Positions 48,880 through 58,808 of a stretch of DNA of 64,000 nt are shown in pieces; position 1 is the first letter of the stretch, and each line of letters begins with the position of its first letter. A program made the position numbers and the translations under genes. Source of the DNA: Rhodocollybia butyracea (taxonomy: Eukaryota; Basidiomycota; Agaricomycetes; Agaricales; Omphalotaceae); contig JADNRY010000005.1 in assembly GCA_015501585.1 (NCBI GenBank), positions 248,001 through 312,000 of the forward strand, written 5' to 3'. The notes beneath the pieces are model-generated. The model saw nothing but the letters and a program-made list of their open reading frames with translations. It made no database searches and was not told where the DNA came from.

Positions 48880-49272
48880 TTAATGAAGCTTCAAAGGATC
48901 ATACACACGCACCAAGATAACACCATCTCCTCTAACAAAAAGCATATCCATTTTTCGTTTTGCAACCTGAGATGTATGATCAGACAAAAAGAAATATGAG
49001 AAAATAAGCAAGTTTACATTGACTGTTGCCTGCTGCTCTCCTTCGCTAACAATCATAATAGTTTCTTCTACATCGCTGAGGATCAAGTTCATGTGGCCAT
49101 CGTATGCCTAAGTAGGAGGTGAGCCAGAAAAGCGACAACGAGTAGAAACGCGCCGTACGTGCAAAATTCCAGTCATTTCACGGTCCCCGCGTAACTTTAC
49201 AAAAACTCGTTCACTCAGAGAAAGACGAATAAGGTCAAAGGGCTCTTGAATGCCCGTAGAAGAGACATCCAT
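48880..49272 (-). CDS. LSM3: U6 snRNA-associated Sm-like protein LSm3
   Basis: LSm3 is a subunit of the Lsm2-8 ring on U6 snRNA (splicing) and of the Lsm1-7 ring (mRNA decay). Three exons, about 100 residues: ATG at 49270-49272. Sm1 motif: [20 protein letters not shown], then REMTGILH joined to [17 protein letters not shown]; Sm2 motif: [13 protein letters not shown]. [30 protein letters not shown] is diagnostic for LSm3. The last exon reads on past the usual end with [10 protein letters not shown] before its stop. Splice sites: the intron after ILH uses GTACGG..TTAG, and the one after TVN uses GTAAAC..CTCAG. It is head to head with the U1-C gene. Confidence 0.93.
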
Positions 49273-49332
49273 GTTTTATCCAGTAGAGTTGTTTCACGTG
49301 CACTTCTTGCTCGTCAACCACCAACATCCAAC

Positions 49333-50201
49333 ATGCCGGTCAGCATTTCCCAGTTTATTCTCGTTTATGCTTGCAAACTCTTTATCTTTTCAGAAACATT
49401 ACTGTGACTATTGTGATGTGTTTTTAACTCATGATTCTGCATCAGGTATGGATTTTAAAAAAACCTCATTTTGAATGTTGCCTCCTAATCATTCGATGTT
49501 CAGTACGAAAGGCCCACAACAGTGGACGGAATCACCTTGCAAACGTTAAAGATTACTATGCTTGTGCGTTACAATCCACTGTTGAAATTTCCCAGTTCCT
49601 AAATCCTTTAATCAGCCCTTGGACACGATAAGGCGCAAAGTATTATTGACCAAATCACTTCAGCATATGAATCCAGTGGGGGCCCGCCTCCTGGTGGTTT
49701 TGGTTTTGGACCACAGCACCTAGGCGCTCCTCCTCCACCTCAGTTCCCTATGATGGGCGGTTTTGGAGGTCCTCCACCGTTTGGCGGACGTGCGTGAAAT
49801 GGGAGTATTTCATGACTAATATGTACTCATTTCTTGCTCCAGCTCGTCCTCCTTTCCCTCCTGGAGGCCCAGGATTTCCCATGCCTCCTGGTGCTCCGCC
49901 ATTTCCTCCCAACGGTGTTATGCCTCCTCCTGGTATGATGCCTCCTCCCGGCTTTGGAGGTTTGTCAATTGTTGGTATCAATATAGCGCTCCTTTGTTGA
50001 TGCTCTTTTGTCACAGGCCCTCCTCCATTCCCTCCAAATGGTATTCCAGGCGGCCCAGCCCCTCCAGGTGCGATGCCTCCTCCAAATTTCAGTGGTCCAC
50101 CTCCAAATCAGACTTCACCGCCTCCTTCTGGCCCTACACCGCCAACTATACATCCAGACAGATTGAGAATGATGGGTTCAGGTGCACCTGGTGGGAGATA
50201 A
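49333..50201 (+). CDS. YHC1: U1 small nuclear ribonucleoprotein C (U1-C)
   Basis: U1-C stabilises the pairing of U1 snRNA with the 5' splice site. The first exon is only two codons (ATG CCG, 49333-49338), followed by an intron to 49393. The second exon opens KHYCDYCDVFLTHDSAS and joins to VRKAHNSGRNHLANVKDYY: the full C2H2 zinc finger of the family (Cys-x2-Cys, His-x5-His). Later exons continue SLGHDKAQSIIDQITSAYE, then a Pro/Gly/Phe/Met-rich tail (PPPGGFGFGP, MPPPGMMPPPG), as expected. TAA at 50199-50201; about 190 residues. The tiny first exon explains why no long frame reaches an ATG close to the zinc finger. It is divergent from LSM3. Confidence 0.93.
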
Positions 50202-50368
50202 TTTAGGTGCTTTTTTCGTTTGGCTTGCGTTCAAGCTGTTCTGTATGTAGCTAGTAATAAGTTGTATGTGGAATCTGTTACATATACTATCTTATCTTAT
50301 CGTCAATTTCAATTACGTGCAGCAAAAATAGTTTATATAGCGCTTTACCTTGTTCCTTTTCTCTCTTC

Positions 50369-50966
50369 ATGTCAACGCAACCGCTCTTGCAACGAACCGC
50401 TGCGAAACGAATCGCGCTTCCCGTACGGGTTGAGCCAAAAGTCTCATTCGCCAATGAGCGTACTTTTCTTTCATGGCTCCATTTCACGGTTGTCTTGGGT
50501 GGGTTGGCTGTTGGGTTGTTGAATTTTGGCGATAAGGCAAGTAGCAAGCCTTTCTTCACAAATTCATATTTCATTTGTCTAAACATTTCCTTGTTCTTTG
50601 CAGGTTGGAAAAATCTCAGCCGCAATGTTCTCTGTTGTTGGTGGGGCTCTCATTTAACCCCTTGCGCTATACGATTCGTGTTCATCGGTTTCTTTAGCTA
50701 TGGCTATCATGATCTATGCCCTTTACACCTATCACTGGAGGGCTGCGTCTATAAGGAGAGGAGGACGTGGGCCATATGATGACAGACTTGGGCCTGTGCG
50801 TATCAAGCTGAGATTCGTTCCCCTATTCGCTAACTGTTCTCTGCAGACAATACTATGTATCGCTCTGTTGAGTACGTTTATGTGTTCACATCGGTTTTCC
50901 AGTTCTTCTAAATCCACTACAGTCGCTATCATCGTCAACTTCGTTCTACGATTCACAGAGACCTAA
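50369..50966 (+). CDS. VTC1: Vacuolar transporter chaperone 1 (VTC1)
   Basis: Vtc1 is the small three-helix subunit of the VTC complex that makes polyphosphate at the vacuole membrane. Five exons give 123 residues (yeast protein 129). Helix 1: [22 protein letters not shown]; helix 2: [21 protein letters not shown]; then [22 protein letters not shown]; helix 3: [19 protein letters not shown]. The Arg in [16 protein letters not shown] is the position known to matter in the family. Intron 1 (50537-50603) begins GC (GCAAGT) rather than GT; any GT reading breaks the VGKIS frame. The next intron (about 50645-50697) restores VVAMAIM. TAA 50964-50966. Confidence 0.93.
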
Positions 50967-51193
50967 AACGACCTTCTGGCCACGATCCGTTCATCTATTG
51001 GCTATTTTTGCTGCATGGACCTTATTGCCTGCCTGCCTTGTACTTTACATTGTATCCAACAATTGCTGTCAGTTTCGTATTCTATGCCAATTCGTATTGG
51101 CAGTGTGACTCTCCGAAGTCGAAACCTTATTTGCGGAAAGTAGCTTGTCTGCTCCGTCTATTCTCCGCCGTCCACAACAATAAACTTGCCACA

Positions 51194-53025
51194 TCACATG
51201 CGCTTTTGCCGTTTGGTTCCTGCGCGCGCAGAAGAAGGGGCAGAAGTATCAACAGAAGAGATGGACATGGAACGACGAGCCTTCCAGAATCAAAATTAGC
51301 ATGAGAAGTAAGACATGCGAGAGAATGACGAACATGTTTACGACTTCGGGTACTGCGAGCACTTAAAACACTCTGCGATCGTCCATTTTCTTCAGGTTCT
51401 GCAGTTGTAGCACGGTCATCCAACTCCATCCCGTCAGCAACAGAAGCACTGTCACCTCCTTCGTCTTTTATTTGCAGTCGGTTTTTCAGCACATCGATAT
51501 CCTGGTTCACTTTGTCCAACACTCTTTTCAGCTCGACCAAGTTTGTAGCCGCATCCATGACCGACTCGAGGTGTTGGCAGTTGGCCTGTGTTGGCATTAC
51601 CAGTCGTGAACTCGAAACGCCTAGTTCTGCGAGAAGACCATTGACTCGTTGAGCGATAGCTGCCTTGGGATAAGGTAGCTTGAACGATCGCATGTAAGCT
51701 GGTGTGTGTGCAACTTTGGTGGCAGGTGTAGTTGGAGGTGGGTCGTTTCGTATGATACAATGTTGTGCATCTGAAGCAAAGGTGAGAAACAGAAAAAAAG
51801 GGAAAGGAATGAAACACACCGTAGGCTGCATTCTTGTTCAAAATTGGAGGCCGTTTTATAACTGGAGCAGTGAGTTCGCGCATTTGCGGTAAATCAAGAT
51901 CTATGCCCTTGAGTTTCTTCTTCTTCGGGTCAACGATGATGAGTGTAGCATCGTCTTCGACAATGTCGGGAAGGCCTGAGTCGACGCCTGCAAGAATCCG
52001 CAGAAGATTTTCACGGTCCCGCTTGAATTGGCGTTCGTTTTGCTCTAACCGTTTGAGTTCAATGTACAACGCCTCTTCTTCCTGTATCTGTTCTGGTGTA
52101 CGATTTGAAAGGTTAACGACGTATTTCCTGCGGAGCGTTTCCCGTTCTAGGATATCAAGGTCAGTTGAAAAAGGTGCAAGCAAGTAGCTGCTTATACGGA
52201 CCTTTGTCGTACTGAAAACTTTGCAAGAGCTGATTTTTGCTTGCTTCATCTCCTGCCCATGTTCTATTTCGTATCAGCTTTCGACAAACACTATAATACC
52301 GATCTTTCAAGTCCTAAATAGATATTAATGACTTTCTTTGCAGAAACTTAGACTTATCACCTCTAGTTCACGCGTTGGGCCATTCGGAAACTCGTAGCGG
52401 TCGTGAATGATATACCATCGTAGATCGTAGTCTGAGGCTATTTTGAAAAGATATTCTGTCTCTTCTTTCGTCCATTCGCTGTCTGTGGATATGTACGGTT
52501 TCCGTTAAAAGGTATACCCAATACAACAAATGGCACACCTTTCAAATGATGTGCATACTCATCTTGCGACCATTCGTAAACCGCCGGTAGAGCGTTATAT
52601 TTCGCGAATTTATATTCTATTATATGTTGAGTAGAACGTACACTATACATGTTCTTCGACTTACCATCGTTGGGATTCTCAGCGGCCTTGACCCAATGGC
52701 CTAATTCTAAGGTGTCTGATCGAGCGTCATTCTTGAATTTACGCCATTCCCTGAGCAGTATTTTAGCTTCAAAGCGTTATTATCCGGAGGAAGCCATCAT
52801 ATACCATTTAACCTTTCCACCTCCTCCGAGATTCGGCTTTTGTTTGAGCCTCGGTTTAACGAGCTGAGCCGCGAGTGCTGGTGTTGAAGGGCCAATAAGG
52901 GAGTAAAGTTCTCGTGAGATTCCTTCAGGTTTCCTGGTGGTACCGGTAGGTTTTTTCTGCTGGGATGGTCCTGCAGCTGGCGATGGGATTGATAGGATGC
53001 TACGGACGTCTGCAGCACTGGCCAT
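51194..53025 (-). CDS. SWC4: SWR1 complex / NuA4 subunit Swc4 (DMAP1 family)
   Basis: Swc4 is shared by the SWR1 chromatin remodeller (H2A.Z exchange) and the NuA4 acetyltransferase. ATG 53023-53025. It begins with SAADVRSILSIPSPAAGPSQ, then PEGISRELYSLIGPSTPALA. The SANT-like domain reads KYNALPAVYEWSQDEY joined to DSEWTKEETEYLFKIASDYD and LRWYIIHDRYEFPNGPTREL, then LKDRYYSVCRKLIRNR. Next: LERETLRRKYVVNLSNRTPE, EEALYIELKRLEQNERQFKR, and the C-terminal YMRSFKLPYPKA helix region. I end the gene at the TGA 51194-51196 after removing an intron (about 51334-51282) that gives ARRSMSISS..GTKRQKRM; without it the frame would run to about 51127 into unlikely sequence. About 500 residues. Confidence 0.9.
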
Positions 53026-53456
53026 GATGGTGATAAAGAGCAAATGCACGTGATAGACACGTGCGACACAATGTCTTCAACGCGTCGAAGGATTCATTGG
53101 TCGCCACGCACATCTGAAGCACGATAGAGGTAATATAACTCAAAATCAATTGTAAGGCTTTGCGTGAAAGGAAATAGTAGGCAGGCGCGAGAAGAGGTGA
53201 TAATCAGACAAGGACTGCCAGACCTCAGGCGAAGTTGAAATAAACGACCAATGAATGAAGATATTTGCACTTGTTGTTCTAGCTATAAAAATTTCAGTCC
53301 TTGGAGCTTGGAGGCTTGACAAAAAACTGGAAAGATTTTGAAAGTACGATTTCTTATGAGGCGTGAAGAAAATTCGAACTGATACAATTGCATTACAGTA
53401 TTTATCGTATGGCACCTAAAACAAAATAACGACGTATGATTCTTGTAACTCAAAGA
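53026..53456. other. Intergenic, no gene seen
   Basis: Between the SWC4 start and the 3' end of the DUF4139 gene. A/T-rich near 53330-53450; no coding signal recognised. Confidence 0.5.
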
Positions 53457-55970
53457 TCAAGGAAATGGCGAGCCCTTTGTGTAAGTCTCAACTAGGGACA
53501 TAGTCGTAGGAGCCTTGACCTCCCATTCGAGAACAAATACTTCCTTCTTTCCTGCCGGAACCTTAGCCTTCCAAGAAAGCATACCCTCCTTCTCTTTGTC
53601 CCACATTACCTTCACGTTCGTCCTATCCTTTCCTTTGTCGTCCTTCAAAAGTATTGCCTCTCCATCCTTCGCATCTGCCAGACCTTCAGGCTTCCTCAAG
53701 ACCACGCTTACTTTATCAGATTCACTAGTGTGATCCCACATCGGAACCGCATCCTGAATGCGGATTTCTGGAACGTCAAAAGCATGGTTATTCACCAGCG
53801 AGATCATTGCGGTGTATGTGGTAGTTTTGAATGATTCTGCGAATGAGCCGGCAGAAGACGTCACGCTCTTGGACGAACGAGAGTAAGTAACAGAAGTGGT
53901 AGGGTCTGAGCCTAAAGTGCAGACGAATGTGTCGTTGGGATTGATTTGCTACGAAAGTATAAGAGATATAATTTGAAAAGTGGAAGGAATGACTTACTCC
54001 AATGTTGGCACGCGCCACATAGGTGTCGTTTAGGATGACGACGACGCGCCCAGGGAGGATCCTGTACTCGCTTGTGTTCTTGACCCGGCACTAGAAAAGG
54101 ACCGTCAGTCCCCGATGTTCGAGAAGAAAGGAAAAATGCACACCTGAAGATATACCCTTGTATCCATACGTGGGACCACGCCATATTCAATTTTGACATC
54201 TCCACGTTTACCATCTTTGTCGTTAGTTTCTTCGCCGCCGAAAGATAACACGGCTACACCAACATGGTGCTTAACACCATCACTCGGGATACTAACTTTG
54301 TCAACGAGGTACGAAATGGCGACTGGTGTCTCTTCTACAACCGTCTGCGTCCGACTGAGGGCAACTTCTGTGGCTGCTTGGGGGTGCTCTTCATCGAGCG
54401 GTATAGAAACTTCTTCAAAATCGTCACCGAGGGGAGCAGACTGAGAAGTCTGAGCGCCACCTCCGGAAAACATAGCAGGTGCTTGCACGGACTGAGGAAT
54501 GGGGGCGCCAAAGATGGAGCTAGATTGCGATTGCACAGGCTGAGAAACGGGTGCGCCAAAGAGGGAGCTAGATTGTGGTTGTGATTGTGATGGAACTGCA
54601 CCAGTAGATTGTTGTTGTTGTTGTGGCGGTTGGCCGAACGCGTTAGTTCCTGAAACTCCGAATGCATTGTAGGTCGGCTGAGAGTTCTGATGAGTCCCAA
54701 AGTTCGATGTCGCCGGGACGTTGGCGGGATGTGCTATACAGGCGAACGCTCAGTCACTGCCGCTGCTATTACCAAAAGTTTTAAAAAAAGTCTTACCGCC
54801 AAAACTTCCTCCTCCCCCAAAAAGCCCGCCGGATGGTTTGTTTTGGATATTTGCTCCTCCGCCGAAGAGCCCTCCCCCAAAAAGCCCATTGGATGGTTTA
54901 TTCTGGGGGAAGAGCCTCGCATCATTCTGGAAGGCGGGCTTGATTTTTACACCATGAATGATCGGCATTCTAGCTGAGCCTCCACTGAAAAGGGACCCTG
55001 TAATAGCGGAGCCCGTGCTAAGAGTGAGAGCGGCATCCGCCCAGTCTTCGCCCGTTGACTGTACGATACATGCCCTATAATGGAGTGTGATCTTGGAAGC
55101 TGGTGCGCCCGTGCTCGGAGAAGAATGAGCATGTAGTTCGTAGGTTGGCTCCCATGTTACATTTGAAACGACTAAACGGATCCCCATATTCAGAAGCTAG
55201 AAAAAAAAACAAAACCACACAAACTCACCATACGACAACTTCAATACTACTTTCCGAAGTTCACCAGAGTCTTTCTCCTCATTGCCTACAACGATGTCGA
55301 CTCTTGCTCGAGCACTTCCTTGCTTAAGCCTCATTTCCTCCTCTTCAATCTCAATTCGACGTTGAACCTCGATTATGGTTTCTTCGATCTCTCTCACTGC
55401 GACAAGGCTCTCCTGGCCTGTTGCAACAAACGATGAAAGAAACGTAAGCATCTGTTCTGGCTTGATAAATTCTCCATTGAGAGTCTTTGCATAGGTAACG
55501 AGCAAGTCCGCTTCATGCTCGCGAACATGTTTATCGGATATGAGTGACTTTAAGCGAGACTTGAGGAGTCTGACGCGTTCGGCAGCATCGCTATTACTAG
55601 AGATGTTTGCAAGAAAATCTTGGATACTCATAGAAGCGTAAGCGCTGTTTGTCGCGATGACAGGCACATCCCTGGAGGAGATGGTGCATACGACGTCGTG
55701 TAGACGAACAGGACTACCAGAGCCAGAGCTTAAGCCCGTCACACGAACAGAATCGGTGTCAAGCGCACTTGGAAGACCGGTGATTTCGATTTTGGTAAGA
55801 CCCGACTGGAACTATCGTCAGTATTACAGAATATACAACGGTTGCAGAGATACACAAACCTTCAACTCGACTGCAAAGTTCCTCACTACCTCAGCACGAT
55901 TGGTAGATTTGAAAATCGTCACAGACTTGACAGGGTGCTCAAGGGCAGAGATGCGTATAACAGCAGTCAT
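53457..55970 (-). CDS. Mucoidy-inhibitor-like DUF4139/DUF4140 protein with FG-type repeats
   Basis: ATG 55968-55970, TGA 53457-53459; several exons, roughly 720 residues. N-terminal DUF4140 part: VTIFKSTNRAEVVRNFAVEL and GLTKIEITGLPSALD. A coiled-coil region (AAERVRLLKSRLKSLISDK, RRIEIEEEEMRLKQ) is followed by DUF4139: VSNVTWEPTYELHAHS, ITLHYRACIVQSTGEDWADA/ALTLST, and later VPRMDTRVYLQCRVKNTSEY, ILPGRVVVILNDTYVARANI, MISLVNNHAFDVPEIRI. Between the two halves of DUF4139 (about 54440-54960) lies a Gln/Ser/Gly-rich insert with repeated FG units (GLFGGGLFGGG, NAFG, FGQPPQQQQQ, SSLFGAP, SSIFGAP). An intron of about 86 bases at 54796-54711 falls inside this insert. Function is unknown in fungi. 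Confidence 0.85.
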
Positions 55971-56323
55971 TATGGACACTAGATTACAGTACTAAAACGG
56001 TAAACGAGGTTGTTAGGTTCAGTAACTTTAAGCGCCTTGACTTTATACTCACTGGACGAGAGCGGTTCCGGATTAGTCACACCGGTACCAGTAATTGACG
56101 TCATAAGGCAGCCTCAAGATCCCAAATGTTTTCGTTGCATTTGTTGTATTACTATTTGCTTTTGATATCTGTGCATGTCTACAAAAGAGTGATTGATGGA
56201 AACCATCGGTGTTTGGCCCGGCCCGGCTCGGAGATCTACTGGCTGAAGCGCTCGACGGGAACTTAATACAGCGCTATTAACGTTACTGCGGACAATTGCA
56301 CGTAACTGCAACCACCATTAGCC
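55971..56323. promoter_or_regulatory. Shared upstream region of two divergent genes
   Basis: 353 bases between the start codons of the DUF4139 gene (minus) and the AAA ATPase gene (plus). No specific site recognised. Confidence 0.4.
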
Positions 56324-58557
56324 ATGACCGATAACTTGAAGTTAGTTATGCCTGGAAACGTCGACGAGAGCTTTGTCGACGACTGGGACGATTTCTTGCC
56401 GGAAATGCTGTCTAGGAAAGATCATCACAACTTCCACGACGAATGGGCAGAACAAGGTACAACTCCGTCGCTCGTAAATTGTCTTCACAGTCTAATAATG
56501 CTCAATTTCCAGCCTCTGCTAAACATGTTGACGCAGTACTCTCTGCGTGCGTCTTATCATCATTTCCCTACTTCCCCTTTTCTGAACTTCACTCAGTTCC
56601 GAGCTTCTACGAAAGCTCTATCCCAAGCATTCTATGGTCTCGACAGGCGACTTTCGTCTGCAACCTATAGCCTTCCCAGGCGTCCAACTCACGCCTCTTG
56701 AACATAACCCTCTCGTTACTTCTCTTGGATTTCAGCCTCTTAACCGCTCCTCAGCCCCCGTTCCAGGTGTACTTACCGACCGCATCATCGCAGGTGGTTT
56801 TACGATGGGATGGCAGGTCAGTATTCAAGCCACTTTGGAAACTCATAGTCCTTACAATGTTCTACAGGGCAAGGAGTTTATTCTACATGTAGTTCAAGTG
56901 AGCCTTTCCAGACCGCCGGGTTGTTTACTTTCTGAACAGTGCTTAGTATCCTTCCGGCTTTAGTTTTGGCATCCAAAGTTTTATTCTCCACGAAGGTTCG
57001 CTAAACAAGAAGGCTTATCTTATCTCACGGCTGACGCTCCAATTTACAGGCTCCGAAGAACCAGCTCGCCAATTGCTGCTGGCATGTGGTATCTGGGCCG
57101 AATCCATTCACAATGAGATTTGGGTATTCAATCAAGGCTTCTGGCAGAAGGACGGCGTGCTCTGGGACTCGATACAGTCAGCCGACTGGAAAGATGTTAT
57201 ATTGAAAGACGAATTCAAGAAAGCTTTCCAAAAAGACGTTTATGGATTCTTCGATTCCAAAGAGTTGTACTTGGAGCTAGGCATTCCGTGGAAGGTTTGA
57301 CCATTCTATAGATGGTTGTCCGCAACAACTAAGCGTCCCCTCATTGCAGCGTGGTTTGATCATGCATGGTCCTCCGGGTAAATAGCCAGAACTTATTCAA
57401 GGCAAAAAGAGCTAAGCATGTTCACATAGGTAATGGAAAGACGATCACTCTCAAAACAGTCATGAAGACCTGTGATGCCAAAGGTTACGCTCCTCTATAC
57501 GTCAAGTCATTCCAAAGTAAGTAGTACGCAATGAGGTGATACGCATCTGCTTATCTATCGCAGGTTTTGGCGGTGATGAGTATTCAATGCAAGTCGTTTT
57601 CCAAAAGGCTCGGCAGCTGGCTCCCTGTGTTTTGATTCTCGAAGATCTTGACAGTCTGATTACTGATCGTAATCGCTCTTTCTTCCTGAATGAACTCGAC
57701 GGTCTCGCAGGGAACGAGGGTCTTTTTGTACTTGCCACAACCAACCACTTTGACAGGTTAGATCCCGGATTGAGTACCAGGCCAAGCAGATTTGACCGCA
57801 AATAGTGTGTTTGCATTTCTGTTTTGGAACTCAGCTGATTGTCCTGGCATGTAGCCTCTTTGACGATCCTACTCGGGACGAGCGTGCCCTTTACGCTGTA
57901 TATTGGCAGAATAAACTCAAGAACAACAAATCTATAGGATTTCCTGATAAGCTCGTGGAAGAGGTTGCCGACGCTACTAATCGATTCAGCTTTGCCTACC
58001 TGAAAGAAGCATTGTACGTCCTCTCGATCGTTCACATATGGGCTACTAACCGAAATGAAACTAGTGTCTCCGCCCTTGTAACGCTGGCTGGAATCGGGGA
58101 AGACGAAGAAAAGCCTTCTTTTGCGTCGGTTTTGATGCAACAAATCGATGTCCTGCGCAAGCAGCTTGATAAACCCCAGGAAGCCAAACTATCGCCCGAA
58201 ATGAAACCCCACACAACAAGATCGTTCTCCCGTCCGCTCCCATACCCTGGACGCCGTACTCAGCATGTTGACGCTATTCGTCGCCAATTCACTAACGGAG
58301 CAGACGCCTCTACCCAGTCCAGGGTCTTTGTACCTCCCTCTCCCCCTCTTCTTCCTACCTTTCAGCCCCATGATGCACCAAGTACACGCCAGCGCAAATT
58401 AGACTCGGATATGCACGATCTCGTTGCTCGTATCAACGCCCTTCGGGTTCCAGGAAGCTTTGTTGTTTGCGATGAGGACGATGTTGGCCTTACTTTACCT
58501 TCCCCACCTCAGAGCTCCAGCAGCTCTTTACCCGGAATCCCTGGGTATTGGGCTTGA
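56324..58557 (+). CDS. AAA ATPase, BCS1-like fungal type
   Basis: About 555 residues in many exons; ATG 56324, TGA 58555-58557. Exons were joined by frame: AEQ to [12 protein letters not shown], to [30 protein letters not shown], and on to [20 protein letters not shown]. The ATPase core has [21 protein letters not shown] (Walker A, split by an intron at about 57380-57429), the Walker [12 protein letters not shown], sensor 1 [14 protein letters not shown], and the arginine-finger region RPSRFDRK. After [18 protein letters not shown] comes a helical lid and a Pro/Ser-rich tail. Such proteins are abundant in basidiomycetes, often annotated as BCS1-like or spastin-like; no membrane helix is seen here, so a mitochondrial role is not supported. 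Confidence 0.85.
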
Positions 58558-58808
58558 AGTTGCTGGCCCAGAGCTGGTCCTATGTATCTGAAATCCTTGT
58601 ACCTGTATATAAATTATGACCACATGTTGAACTTGATATAAACCCTTTGACCGTTTCTGGCTGCTGTTGAGGCCTTGAGGCCTGAAGATTGAAGTTGACT
58701 GTCATAACTACTGTGGTATAATTGAAGAAACGTTACCTCAACCATTTTTCAGGGACGAATTGAAAACGCGCTTTGACGCGTTCGGGTTTTGCCATGTGAC
58801 TCATACCC

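Noticed and set aside
51127..51193. Longer C-terminus for SWC4
   Set aside because: The read-through is Leu-rich and unlike the family; an intron at about 51334-51282 gives a sensible basic end.
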